Source of the DNA: an uncultured Collinsella sp.
GTDB taxonomy: Bacteria; Actinomycetota; Coriobacteriia; Coriobacteriales; Coriobacteriaceae
Direction of reading: 5' to 3'
Assembly: GCA_900551815.1 (NCBI GenBank)
Contig: URXE01000001.1
Span: 1 to 64,000, forward strand
DNA: 64,000 bases
The notes below the pieces were generated by a model. That model saw only the letters and a program-made list of their open reading frames with translations. It was not told the DNA's origin and did no database searches. A program made the position numbers and the translations under genes. Positions 45,270 through 53,958 of this stretch are shown piece after piece; position 1 is the stretch's first letter; each line of letters opens with the position of its first letter.

Positions 45270-45692
45270 CTACACCATCGCAATCCCGCGCACGGCACTC
45301 AGCAGCTCGTGCTCCCTCTGGCTCCATTGGCGCAGCTCGGCCGCGCGCACGGCGCCGCGGCACAGGTCCAGGAATGCCTCGGCTCCCTCGCAGAAGCACT
45401 CGCGGGCAAAGGCGCCGGATCCGTCCGCAACGCACTTGCCGTCGGCAAAGAGCTTCCAGCTGGACGGCTCGCGCGAGTCGTCTCCGAGCAGCTTGATCTG
45501 CAGTACGTGCGGGTTGCCGGCAGCACAGAGCTCTTCCTCGAGCTTCTGTACCGTAAAGCGCATCTGGTGGGAGAGGCTGCTCTTGACCATGGTCGAGGCG
45601 TAGCCATTCGGCTCGTCCAGAAGATGCATTCGTTTTGGTTCGGATGCCAGGTTGTGGAAATTGCGCTCACTGCGCACGGAGAAATTGTCCAT
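45270..45692 (-). CDS. Hypothetical protein
   Basis: I do not recognise this 140-residue protein. It starts at ATG 45692 after AAAGGAG with five-base spacing; the frame continues upstream to 46025 but without conservation or a ribosome site. It is soluble with mixed charge, and its middle has RFTVQKLEEELCAAGNP and ESSWKLF-like segments. Its C-terminal third has four cysteines. Three 11-bp repeats (33 bp apart) lie about 215-290 bp upstream on its strand and may regulate it. Confidence 0.6.
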   Translation of the reverse strand: MDNFSVRSERNFHNLASEPKRMHLLDEPNGYASTMVKSSLSHQMRFTVQKLEEELCAAGNPHVLQIKLLGDDSREPSSWKLFADGKCVADGSGAFARECFCEGAEAFLDLCRGAVRAAELRQWSQREHELLSAVRGIAMV

Positions 45693-45908
45693 ACGGACTC
45701 CTTTCATCGATGTTGGCAGGGCCACCGTGCCTCTTGGCCGGTTGGCGTCGGGATCGTGGAGCCAACTCTCTACCCCGACTCTGGATAAAACGCGCCCACT
45801 CCTTGCGGGCACGATGGAGTCTATCAGCGCGCGGACAGAAATCAAGCGCCGCCTGCGAAATGACGTGCAAGCGACGCTTGATTGCGCGGCGATTATTCGG
45901 CCAACATC

Positions 45909-45988
45909 CGGAAAAGTGTCGAAATCGGCCGTAAGAAAGTACGGAAAAGTGTCAAATCTGACGGTCTCAACATCCGGAAAAGTGTAAC
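45909..45988. repeat. Three direct repeats CGGAAAAGTGT spaced exactly 33 bp
   Basis: CGGAAAAGTGT occurs at 45909, 45942 and 45975; the first and third are also preceded by ACATC. The 22-bp spacers differ. Spacing of three helical turns would put all copies on one DNA face, as for cooperative operators. The 362-bp interval 45693-46054 shows no gene otherwise. Confidence 0.7.
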
Positions 45989-46054
45989 CGGATGACAAAA
46001 CAGCACGTAGAAGCTGGTGTTGCATGTGGACGCTTCAGCCGTCCCTAACCCTCG

Positions 46055-47059
46055 CTACTCGTCGTCTCCGTCGTTGGGGTCACCCTTGAGGGTGTTGATG
46101 TCCAGGTACTGGTTGTCGTCCTCTGCTTGCTGCGTTGCCGATTCGGACGCGGTGGGGCCGCGGAACAGCTGGAATCCCTCAAACGCGATCACGCCGAGCA
46201 GAGCGATGATGATGGCGATAAAGACAACCTTTGCCGCCTGCGAAAACTCCGAAAAGCGCGGCGGTTCTTCTTCGGTGTGGTAATCGGCAGCGCGCTCATC
46301 GTCGGTGCCGTGGGTATACGACGATGCCGAGGCTGCCTTTACGCTCGCTTGGTTGTAATCGGGAACGAGCGTGGCGGCAAACGGATCGCGAGAATAGCCG
46401 CTCGACGTTTGGCCGTAATCCTCGGTTTCGATGCGGCCGGCGCGAGGTTGTTCGTTCGGGCGGTTGGCGTATGCTGCGGTGCTGTCGTATGCGGAGTCGC
46501 GTTTCTCGGCAGCCGCAAACAGGGGGTTTACCGGAATGTTGAGCGCCGGCATGCCGCCCGAGGTCTCGTCCAGATCTGCCGCTGCCCAGGAATCAAAGGC
46601 AAACTGGCGGTTGGAAAGATCATCCAGGTCCATGACGGGCGGCTCGAGCTCGGGCTCGGGAGCCGTGTATGCCGACTGCTGCGGGGCGGCGTGGCGAATC
46701 GTGCTGTCTGCCGTGGGGCGCTGTGCCGCTGCAGCGAGAAACGCCGCCGTCTCGGACGGATCGCTAGCAGGATGGGGCGCAGGGGCGGCTTTACGCTTTG
46801 TCTGCACGATGGGACGGGTGGCAAAGTCGTCCGCGGGCACGGATGCCGACGCGGGCGTGGCGGAAGGTGCGGGCTTTGCACTTGTCGGGCGAACCCCGCC
46901 GCCCATGAGTTCCTCGGCGGTCCAAGGGCGGTCGCTCATCACGTCGTCGAGGCTCAACGCAAACAGATCGTCTTCGCCCTCGTCAAACGCGCGTTTCGCA
47001 TGCCTGGCGCCAGAAACGGTGCCTCCGCGGCAGTTGCGTGATGCGTTGCTCGACCACAT
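46055..47059 (-). CDS. Hypothetical C-terminally membrane-anchored acidic protein
   Basis: The 334-residue protein is mostly low-complexity, Ala/Pro/Asp/Ser-rich and disordered-looking. It has a single membrane segment near the C-terminus (VVFIAIIIALLGVIAFEGF, about residues 281-299) and an acidic tail. There is no signal peptide, so the long N-terminal part should face the cytoplasm. The start is ATG 47059 (MWSSNASRN), nine bases after AAAGGA. The function is unknown. It is on the same strand as regulator B upstream, 125 bp away. Confidence 0.65.
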   Translation of the reverse strand: MWSSNASRNCRGGTVSGARHAKRAFDEGEDDLFALSLDDVMSDRPWTAEELMGGGVRPTSAKPAPSATPASASVPADDFATRPIVQTKRKAAPAPHPASDPSETAAFLAAAAQRPTADSTIRHAAPQQSAYTAPEPELEPPVMDLDDLSNRQFAFDSWAAADLDETSGGMPALNIPVNPLFAAAEKRDSAYDSTAAYANRPNEQPRAGRIETEDYGQTSSGYSRDPFAATLVPDYNQASVKAASASSYTHGTDDERAADYHTEEEPPRFSEFSQAAKVVFIAIIIALLGVIAFEGFQLFRGPTASESATQQAEDDNQYLDINTLKGDPNDGDDE

Positions 47060-47184
47060 CTTGTTCCATCCTTTCGAAATGCTCACATTCATCGATTATA
47101 TGGAACTTGCCTAGCGGCCGACTCTCGGATTCGTGCATTCCAGAACTCGCGCCCAAAAGGGGAGGGGCGATCCGGCCGAGTTGC

Positions 47185-47838
47185 CTACTTGTCGCCGGCG
47201 GCAGCCTTTGCCTCGTTGAGGTAGCTATAGAAGCTGTACTTTGAGATGCCAAAGAACTCGCAGGCGCGCTCGCTCGATTTGGAGATAAGGAAGGCGCCGC
47301 GACGGTCGAGGTAGCCAATGGCGCGGATGCGCTCATCTTTGGTCATGAGCGCCGCGGGCTTGCCCACAAACTGTTCGCACTCGCGCAGCAGGTCTTCGAG
47401 CAGGTCGCCGATGTTTTTGGTGATGGGCTCGGGCTCGGTGTATCCCTTGTCGCCCGTGCCGGCGAGCGCGTCGAGCGAGCGCTCAAAAGCCTTCATGAGC
47501 GTAATGTCAAAGTTAATGCCCAAAATGCCGACGGGCTTGTCCTCGTCGTTGCGGATAAAGATGGTCGAGGACTTGAGCAGCTTGCCATCGGCGGTTTTGG
47601 TGAGGTATGGCTCGCGGTCGTGCACGTCGGCGGTGCCCTCGTGCATGGACTCAAGCACAATATGGCTGGGGCCGTCACCCAGTTTGCGCCCGCTGACGTG
47701 GCCGTTTTCGATCACTACGATGGAGTGGTCCACGTCCTCGGTCTCCAAGTCGTGGACGACGACTTCGCAGTTGGGGCCAAACTGGAGCGCCAAGCCGTGT
47801 GCAAGGCGCTTGTAAAACTCAATCTGTGCGGGGGTCAT
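47185..47838 (-). CDS. YheO/DauR-type PAS-HTH transcriptional regulator B
   Basis: The 217-residue protein has the same build as the one at 29567. A YheO-like PAS domain (CEVVVHDLETEDVDHSIVVI, GRKLGDGPSHIVL, SSTIFIRNDEDKPVGILGIN) is followed by a C-terminal helix-turn-helix ending FGISKYSFYSYLNEAK. ATG 47838 follows GGAAGG. It is divergent from ygeX and faces two AACAA-N5-TTGTT sites. It likely senses a small metabolite of purine breakdown and controls half B, but the ligand is unknown. Confidence 0.86.
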   Translation of the reverse strand: MTPAQIEFYKRLAHGLALQFGPNCEVVVHDLETEDVDHSIVVIENGHVSGRKLGDGPSHIVLESMHEGTADVHDREPYLTKTADGKLLKSSTIFIRNDEDKPVGILGINFDITLMKAFERSLDALAGTGDKGYTEPEPITKNIGDLLEDLLRECEQFVGKPAALMTKDERIRAIGYLDRRGAFLISKSSERACEFFGISKYSFYSYLNEAKAAAGDK

Positions 47839-47957
47839 GGGTGCCTTCCTAAAAATTAGTTTGGGCTCACTTTGCCATAAACCCCACTTGTTCGCAAATA
47901 ACGAAAGCGTCGCTGCGTTATGTAACCGTTCGTCGGCGAAAAGGTACCGATTACGGC

Positions 47958-48023
47958 AACAAACAATTTGTTAGGTTTGCCAATCAAAAAGTGTGATAGA
48001 ACAGTGCTAACAAACTTTTTGTT
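47958..48023 (+). promoter_or_regulatory. Two palindromic operator candidates upstream of ygeX
   Basis: AACAAACAATTTGTT at 47958-47972 and AACAAACTTTTTGTT at 48009-48023 share AACAA-N5-TTGTT arms and are 51 bp apart, five DNA turns. They lie in the 277-bp divergent region between regulator B and ygeX. Regulator B is the natural candidate to bind them. No same-quality site was found upstream of the permease. Confidence 0.55.
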
Positions 48024-48115
48024 TGGCATCCACATAAAAGTTCAGTCGCATGAATGGGAATGGGCTGAAACGCGTATGCGGGGGCCGGCAAGAGAGGACT
48101 TAAGGAGTTCACCGT

Positions 48116-49330
48116 ATGGCCGATAAGATCCAGTGGACGGGCAACACGATGCCCAAGAGCGATGACAAGCACTTGGGAATCATGAGCCTCGACCACGTGA
48201 AGAAGGCCCGTGCCTTCCACCAGTCGTTCCCCCAGTACACCGTCACTCCGCTTGCCCGCCTGGATGGCCAGGCCGCGCGCCTGGGCCTGTCCAACCTGTG
48301 CGTTAAGGACGAGAGCTATCGCTTTGGCCTCAACGCCTTTAAGGTTCTGGGCGGTTCGTTTGCCATGGCCAACTACATTGCCGACGAGACCGGCAAGGAC
48401 GTTGCCGAGTGCACCTTCGATTACCTGACCTCCGATCAGCTTGCCAAGGACTTTGGCCAGGCTACCTTCTTTACCGCCACCGACGGCAACCATGGCCGCG
48501 GTGTGGCATGGGCTGCCAACAAGCTGGGCCAGAAGGCCGTCGTGCACATGCCCAAGGGTTCCACCAAGCCCCGCTTTGATAACATCGCCGCCGAGGGCGC
48601 CACGGTGACCATCGAAGAGGTCAACTACGACGAGTGCGTGCGCATGGCCGCCGCCGAGGCCGACGCCTGCGAGCGCGGCGTCATCGTTCAGGACACCGCC
48701 TGGGAGGGCTACGAGAAGATCCCGTCCTGGATCATGGAGGGCTACGGCACCATGGCTTCCGAGGCTGCCGAGCAGCTGCGCGAGATGGCCATCAACCGCC
48801 CGACGCACGTCTTTGTCCAGGCTGGCGTAGGCTCGCTCGCCGGCGCCGTGGTGGGCTACTTCACCAACCTGTATCCCGATAACCCGCCCACCTTCGTTGT
48901 GGTCGAGTGCGCTCCTGCCGCCTGCCTGTACAAGGGTGCTGCCGCCGGCGACGGCGATCCGCGCATCGTGGACGGCGACATGCCCTCCATCATGGCCGGC
49001 CTGTGCTGCGGCGAGCCCAACATCCTGGGCTGGGATATCCTGCGCAACCACACCACCGCCTTCGTGTCCTGCCCCGACTGGGTCACCGCTCGCGGCATGC
49101 GCACCCTGGGCGCTCCCGAGAAGGGCGACCCGCGCGTCATCTCCGGCGAGTCCGGCGCTGTGACCACCGGCCTGGTCGAGACCCTCATGCTCGATCCCGA
49201 GTACGCCGAGCTCAAGGAGCTCATCGGTCTGGACAAGACGAGCTCCGTGCTCTGCTTCTCCACCGAGGGCGACACGGATCCGGATCAGTACCGTCGCATC
49301 GTCTGGGAAGGCGAATACCCCACTTGCTAA
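48116..49330 (+). CDS. ygeX: Diaminopropionate ammonia-lyase (YgeX/DpaL)
   Basis: This PLP enzyme splits 2,3-diaminopropionate to pyruvate and two ammonia. The 404-residue protein has the PLP lysine in GLNAFKVLGGSFAMANYIA (near residue 78), TATDGNHGRGVAWAA, and the phosphate loop VQAGVGSLAGAVVG. ATG 48116 follows TTAAGGAG. It leads half B of the purine cluster. In anaerobic purine degradation diaminopropionate is the late intermediate that yields pyruvate for energy metabolism. RidA at 29067 may clear its enamine product. Confidence 0.95.
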   Translation: MADKIQWTGNTMPKSDDKHLGIMSLDHVKKARAFHQSFPQYTVTPLARLDGQAARLGLSNLCVKDESYRFGLNAFKVLGGSFAMANYIADETGKDVAECTFDYLTSDQLAKDFGQATFFTATDGNHGRGVAWAANKLGQKAVVHMPKGSTKPRFDNIAAEGATVTIEEVNYDECVRMAAAEADACERGVIVQDTAWEGYEKIPSWIMEGYGTMASEAAEQLREMAINRPTHVFVQAGVGSLAGAVVGYFTNLYPDNPPTFVVVECAPAACLYKGAAAGDGDPRIVDGDMPSIMAGLCCGEPNILGWDILRNHTTAFVSCPDWVTARGMRTLGAPEKGDPRVISGESGAVTTGLVETLMLDPEYAELKELIGLDKTSSVLCFSTEGDTDPDQYRRIVWEGEYPTC

Positions 49331-49402
49331 TACTGGGCGGAGTAAATAGGTATCGCTCCGCCACCTCACAGGTAGATTCCTTCGTTTGAAAGGTTATGAA
49401 CA

Positions 49403-50788
49403 ATGGCTAAAGAACTCGATTTCGACGCTATCAAGGCTGCTGCTGAGTCCCACCGTGCTGATATGACGCGTTTTCTGCGCGCTATGATCTCCCATCCCTC
49501 TGAGTCTTGCGAGGAGGGTGAGGTTGTCGCCTGCATCAAGGCCGAGATGGAGAGCCTCGGCTATGACGAGGTCAAGGTCGACGGCCTGGGCAACGTCATG
49601 GGCTTTATGGGCGAGGGCGACAAGATCATCGCCATCGACTCTCACATCGACACCGTCGGCATCGGCAACATCGATAACTGGGATGCCGATCCTTATGAGG
49701 GTTACGAGACCGACGAGATCATCTACGGCCGCGGCGGCTCCGACCAGGAGGGTGGCATGGCTTCTGCTACCTACGCTGCCAAGATGATGAAGGACATGGG
49801 CCTCATCCCCGAGGGCTACAAGATTATGGTCGTCGGCACCGTCCAGGAAGAGGACTGCGACGGCATGTGCTGGCAGTACATCTACAACAAGGACGGCATT
49901 AAGCCCGAGTTCGTCATTTCCACCGAGCCCACCGACGGCGGCATCTATCGCGGTCACCGCGGCCGTATGGAGATCCGCGTCGACGTTCACGGCACCTCCT
50001 GCCACGGCTCCGCTCCCGACCGCGGCGACAACGCCATCTACAAGATGGCCGACATCATCGCCGACGTCCGCGCCCTCAACAACAACGGCTGCGACGAGTC
50101 GACCGACATCAAGGGCCTCGTCAAGATGCTCGACCCCAAGTACAACCCCGAGCACTTCGAGGACGCCCGCTTCCTGGGTCGCGGCACCTGCACCGTCAGC
50201 CAGATCTTCTACACCAGCCCCAGCCGCTGCGCTGTCGCTGACTCCTGCGCCATCTCCATCGACCGTCGCATGACCGCCGGTGAGACCTGGGAGTCCTGCC
50301 TGGACGAGATCCGCAACCTGCCGGCCGCCAAGAAGTACGGCGATGACGTGAAGGTCTCCATGTACATGTACGACCGTCCGTCCTGGACCGGCGAGGTCTA
50401 CGAGACCGAGGCTTACTTCCCCACGTGGATCAACAAGGAGACCGCTCCGCACGTCAAGGCCCTCGTCGACGCCCACAAGGCCATGTTCGGTGACGAGCGC
50501 ATCGGCTGCGAGCCCAGCATGGACAAGCGCACCGGTCGCCCGCTGTGCGACAAGTGGACCTTCTCCACGAACTGCGTTTCCATCCAGGGCCGCTATGGCA
50601 TTCCCTGCGTCGGCTTTGGCCCGGGTGCCGAGTCTCAGGCTCACGCTCCCAACGAGGTCACCTACAAGGACGACCTGGTCACCGCTGCCGCCATGTATGT
50701 GGCTGCCCTGAACCTCTACGATCCGAGCCAGGCCGATGGCGATGCCACCGTGTTCCGCGCCGGTCTGACCAACAACAAGATCGACTAG
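49403..50788 (+). CDS. ygeY: YgeY family selenium-metabolism-linked hydrolase (M20 family)
   Basis: The 461-residue zinc hydrolase of the M20 amidohydrolase/peptidase family has ligands in [11 protein letters not shown] (near 77), [14 protein letters not shown] (near 112), VQEEDCDG and STEPTDGG. The long lid domain follows, with [21 protein letters not shown] 49403 follows GAAAGG. In purine clusters YgeY follows YgeX and is thought to cleave an amide that releases diaminopropionate or its precursor. The 72-bp spacer before it forms a GGCGGAG/CTCCGCC hairpin. Confidence 0.92.
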   Translation: MAKELDFDAIKAAAESHRADMTRFLRAMISHPSESCEEGEVVACIKAEMESLGYDEVKVDGLGNVMGFMGEGDKIIAIDSHIDTVGIGNIDNWDADPYEGYETDEIIYGRGGSDQEGGMASATYAAKMMKDMGLIPEGYKIMVVGTVQEEDCDGMCWQYIYNKDGIKPEFVISTEPTDGGIYRGHRGRMEIRVDVHGTSCHGSAPDRGDNAIYKMADIIADVRALNNNGCDESTDIKGLVKMLDPKYNPEHFEDARFLGRGTCTVSQIFYTSPSRCAVADSCAISIDRRMTAGETWESCLDEIRNLPAAKKYGDDVKVSMYMYDRPSWTGEVYETEAYFPTWINKETAPHVKALVDAHKAMFGDERIGCEPSMDKRTGRPLCDKWTFSTNCVSIQGRYGIPCVGFGPGAESQAHAPNEVTYKDDLVTAAAMYVAALNLYDPSQADGDATVFRAGLTNNKID

Positions 50789-50989
50789 TCCCATTCCTCG
50801 ATCTTGTTGAGCCGGGGACAGTTTATGCCCCCGGCGCCTCCTGTTGACTTGGGGCCCGCGGTCGTTATCTCCCATGCTTCCTCAACGGTAGCGGGTCCTC
50901 GTCATAGCGCTCTGCATGTTCTAGCCACACGCGCATGCCGGAGCACATCTACTCATTGCGATCGTTTCACCTTTAGAAAGGACATTTCC

Positions 50990-52192
50990 ATGGACGCTAA
51001 GTTTACCGAGCTCGTCGAGCAGCTGAACGGCCTCGATTTTAAGGGTATGTACGGCAGCGACTTCCTGCACACCTGGGACAAGACCACCGATGAGCTCAAG
51101 GCGCTCTACATCGTCGCCGACGCTCTGCGCGAGCTGCGCGAGAACAACGTTTCGTCCAAGATTTTCGATTCGGGCCTGGCCGTCTCGCTGTTCCGCGACA
51201 ACTCCACCCGTACGCGCTTCTCCTTCTCTAAGGCCGCCAACCTGCTCGGCCTTGAGCTGCAGGACCTGGACGAGAAGAAGTCCCAGATCGCTCACGGCGA
51301 GACCGTCCGCGAGACCGCTACCATGATCTCCTTCATGGCCGACGTCATCGGCATCCGCGACGACATGTACATCGGTAAGGGCGACGCCTACATGGCCGAG
51401 GTCTCCGAGTCTGTCCAGCAGGCTTACGAGGACGGCGTTCTGGATCACCGTCCCACGCTCATCTCCCTGCAGTCCGACTCCGATCACCCCACGCAGTCCT
51501 CTGCCGACATGCTCTACCTCATCAACGAGTTTGGCGGCCTCGAGAACCTCAAGGGCAAGAAGGTTGCCGTCACCTGGGCCTATTCGCCCTCTTACGGCAA
51601 GCCGCTGTCCTGCCCGCAGTCGCTGATCAGCCTGCTGCCCCGCTTTGGCATGGACGTCACCCTGGCTCACCCCGAGGGCTACGACCTCATGCCCGAGGTC
51701 GTCGAGCGTGCCAAGAGCTATGCCGCCGAGTCCGGCACCACCTTTAAGCAGGTCAACACCATGGCCGAGGCCTTCGAGGGCGCCGACATCGTGATCCCCA
51801 AGAGCTGGGCTCCGTTTGCCGCCATGGAGAAGCGTACCAACCTGTACGCCGAGGGCGACGACGCCGGCATCGCTGCGCTCGAGAAGGAGCTGCTCGCCCA
51901 GAACGCCACCCATCAGGATTGGTGCTCCACGACCGAGCTCATGGAGAAGACCGCCAACGGCCAGGACACCATCTTTATGCACCCGCTGCCCGCCGACATC
52001 TCCGGTGTCTCCTGCGAGCACGGCGAGGTCAACGCCGACGTCTTCGACATGCACCGCGTGGGCATGTACAAGGAGGCCAGCTACAAGCCGTACGCCATCG
52101 CAGCCATGATGTTCCTGCAGAAGGTTGCCGATCCCGCCGCTACCCTCAAGGCCCTCGACGAGCGCAACACCGCCCGTTGGTTCCAGGCCTAA
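50990..52192 (+). CDS. ygeW: YgeW family knotted carbamoyltransferase
   Basis: This protein is related to aspartate and ornithine carbamoyltransferases. From ATG 50990 (AAAGGACATTTCC) it is 400 residues; the earlier open frame from 50804 is leader. The carbamoyl-phosphate site is DNSTRTRFSF, with HPTQSSADM and MHPLPADI further on. The first site plus the arcC gene 14 bp downstream suggest it works in reverse, making carbamoyl phosphate from a ureido intermediate. A hairpin GCCGGGG/CCCCGGC at about 50812 lies in the 201-bp upstream spacer. Confidence 0.93.
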   Translation: MDAKFTELVEQLNGLDFKGMYGSDFLHTWDKTTDELKALYIVADALRELRENNVSSKIFDSGLAVSLFRDNSTRTRFSFSKAANLLGLELQDLDEKKSQIAHGETVRETATMISFMADVIGIRDDMYIGKGDAYMAEVSESVQQAYEDGVLDHRPTLISLQSDSDHPTQSSADMLYLINEFGGLENLKGKKVAVTWAYSPSYGKPLSCPQSLISLLPRFGMDVTLAHPEGYDLMPEVVERAKSYAAESGTTFKQVNTMAEAFEGADIVIPKSWAPFAAMEKRTNLYAEGDDAGIAALEKELLAQNATHQDWCSTTELMEKTANGQDTIFMHPLPADISGVSCEHGEVNADVFDMHRVGMYKEASYKPYAIAAMMFLQKVADPAATLKALDERNTARWFQA

Positions 52193-52206
52193 AGCTGGGC
52201 TGAGAA

Positions 52207-53157
52207 ATGGCTAAGCGTATTGTTGTCGCCTTGGGCGGAAACGCCCTCGGCGCCAACCTTCCCGAGCAGATGGAGGCCGTCAAGACGACTTCTAAGGCTA
52301 TCGTCGACCTGATCGAGGAAGGCAACGAGGTCGTCGTCGTGCATGGCAACGGCCCCCAGGTGGGTATGATCGCCAACGCGATGGCCGAGCTCACGCGTTC
52401 TAATCCTCAGAAGTACATTCCCTGCCCGTTGTCCGTTTGCGGCGCCATGAGCCAGGGCTACATTGGCTATGACCTGCAAAATGCGCTGCGCGAGGAAATG
52501 CTCGACCGCAATATCGACAAGGGTGTCGCCACCGTGCTCACCCAGGTCGAGGTTGCGGCAGACGACCCGGCCTTTGCCGACCCGGTCAAGCCGATTGGTC
52601 CGTGGATGAGCGAGGCCGAGGCCAAGGAGCTGGAGGCCGACCGCGGCTACCAGTTCATCCACGACGAGAAGCAGGGCTTCCGTCGCGTGGTTGCCTCGCC
52701 CAAGCCCGTGAACATCGTCGAGCTCGACACCATCAAGTCGCTCGTCGAGTCCAACCACGTGGTGATCTCCTGCGGCGGTGGCGGTATTCCCGTCACCAAG
52801 GCCCAGGGCAACCACCTTAAGGGCGCTGCCGCCGTCATCGATAAGGACTTTGCGGCCGAGAAGCTCGCCGAGCAGCTCGACGCCGATGCCCTGATTATCC
52901 TGACGGCCGTGGAGAAGGTTGCCATTGGCTTTGGCACCGACCACGAGCAGTGGCTCGACACGCTGACCGCGGCTGACGTAAAGCGTCTGTCCGAGGCCAA
53001 CGAGTTCGGTCGTGGCTCCATGCTGCCCAAGGTTCAGGCCGCCTCGACGTTTGCCGAGAGCAAGCCGGGCCGCACGGCGCTCATCACGCTGCTCGAGAAG
53101 GCGCGTGACGGTCTTGCCGGCAAGACCGGTACCACGTTTACCGGCGACGCTGAGTAG
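52207..53157 (+). CDS. arcC: Carbamate kinase
   Basis: ArcC converts carbamoyl phosphate and ADP to carbamate and ATP, so it is the substrate-level phosphorylation step of the pathway. The 316-residue protein has VALGGNALG at the start, VVHGNGPQVGM, ISCGGGGIPV and the C-terminal FGRGSMLPKVQAA. It begins 14 bp after ygeW. No arginine deiminase gene is present, which supports a purine rather than arginine role. A terminator-like stem follows. Confidence 0.94.
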   Translation: MAKRIVVALGGNALGANLPEQMEAVKTTSKAIVDLIEEGNEVVVVHGNGPQVGMIANAMAELTRSNPQKYIPCPLSVCGAMSQGYIGYDLQNALREEMLDRNIDKGVATVLTQVEVAADDPAFADPVKPIGPWMSEAEAKELEADRGYQFIHDEKQGFRRVVASPKPVNIVELDTIKSLVESNHVVISCGGGGIPVTKAQGNHLKGAAAVIDKDFAAEKLAEQLDADALIILTAVEKVAIGFGTDHEQWLDTLTAADVKRLSEANEFGRGSMLPKVQAASTFAESKPGRTALITLLEKARDGLAGKTGTTFTGDAE

Positions 53158-53175
53158 GCATATCTGCACCATTGA

Positions 53176-53210
53176 GGAGGGTGCCCTGCGTCGCGGGGTG
53201 CCCTCCTTTG
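53176..53210 (+). terminator. Terminator-like hairpin after arcC
   Basis: Arms GGAGGG/CCCTCC with an inner CCC/GGG pairing and a TTT tail lie 18 bp after the arcC stop. It may be leaky, since mocA follows 125 bp on in the same direction. Confidence 0.5.
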
Positions 53211-53334
53211 TGCTATGGAGAGCCAAGGGTCGTTCGCTGGAAAACGAGTGCGTGCCTGTTCCGACGGAGTGTGAGCTTGGTATGGTGGGTATAGCAACTA
53301 TGGTGTCCAAAGCAGCCAGGGGAGGTTTGCGGAG

Positions 53335-53949
53335 ATGAAACTCGGTTGCGTCATTATGGCTTCGGGCGAGGGCAAGCGGTTTGGCTCTAACAAGATGCTT
53401 GCCGATATCTATGGCGAGCCGCTGATTGCCCGGACCATCGATTCGGTTCCCCAGGGCTTTGACGCCGTGGTTTCGACGCGTTGGCCCGAGGTCGCCCAGA
53501 TTTGCGAGGACAAGCATTGCCCGTGCGTGCTGCACGATGGCGAGCTGCGCAGCGAAAGCGTCCGCGCGGGCCTTTCGTGGGGGGTCGAACGCAACTGGAA
53601 AGGCTGCCTCTTTTTGCCTGGCGACCAGCCGCTCGTGAGCGCGGATTCTTTTGAGGCCATGGTTCGTGCATTTGACGAGCGTGGTCGCGAGCATCCGGTG
53701 CGTCTTGCGTGCAACGGGGAGCCTTCGAGCCCGGTGCTCTTTCCGGCGGAACTGTTCGATGCGCTCATGCGTCTTGAGGGCAAGGACGGCGGCGGTTCGA
53801 TCCTCAAGGACCGTACCGACGTGGTGCTGGTCGAGGCGCGTGCCTACGAGCTGTGGGACGTCGATACCGCCAAGGGACAGCGACGCATAACGGAGCATAT
53901 CGCCGCCTGCTCGTATTTTGATCGCGTGGCCAACAGCATCAATCAATAA
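53335..53949 (+). CDS. mocA: Molybdenum cofactor cytidylyltransferase-like protein (MocA/YgfJ)
   Basis: MocA-type enzymes attach CMP to molybdopterin to give the cytosine dinucleotide form used by xanthine dehydrogenase relatives. The 204-residue protein has the nucleotide loop IMASGEGKRFGSNKML at residues 7-22, FLPGDQPLVS and GGGSILKDR. ATG 53335 follows GGAGG. YgfJ occupies this place in selenium-Mo clusters. It would mature the hydroxylase encoded at 37173. Nine bases separate it from the hydantoinase gene. Confidence 0.9.
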   Translation: MKLGCVIMASGEGKRFGSNKMLADIYGEPLIARTIDSVPQGFDAVVSTRWPEVAQICEDKHCPCVLHDGELRSESVRAGLSWGVERNWKGCLFLPGDQPLVSADSFEAMVRAFDERGREHPVRLACNGEPSSPVLFPAELFDALMRLEGKDGGGSILKDRTDVVLVEARAYELWDVDTAKGQRRITEHIAACSYFDRVANSINQ

Positions 53950-53958
53950 GGAGCAATT

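Noticed and set aside
46127..47041. Plus-strand frame of 304 codons opposite the tail-anchored protein
   Set aside because: Very Arg/Gly/Cys-rich with no start signal; the minus-strand frame has a good ribosome site and a clear membrane helix.
50804..50989. N-terminal extension of ygeW from 50804
   Set aside because: Not conserved and without a ribosome site; the hairpin GCCGGGG/CCCCGGC lies inside it. ATG 50990 has AAAGGA and fits the family length.
52207..53157. Arginine deiminase pathway from the presence of arcC
   Set aside because: No arcA, arcB or arcD is present; arcC directly follows ygeW in a purine-type cluster.
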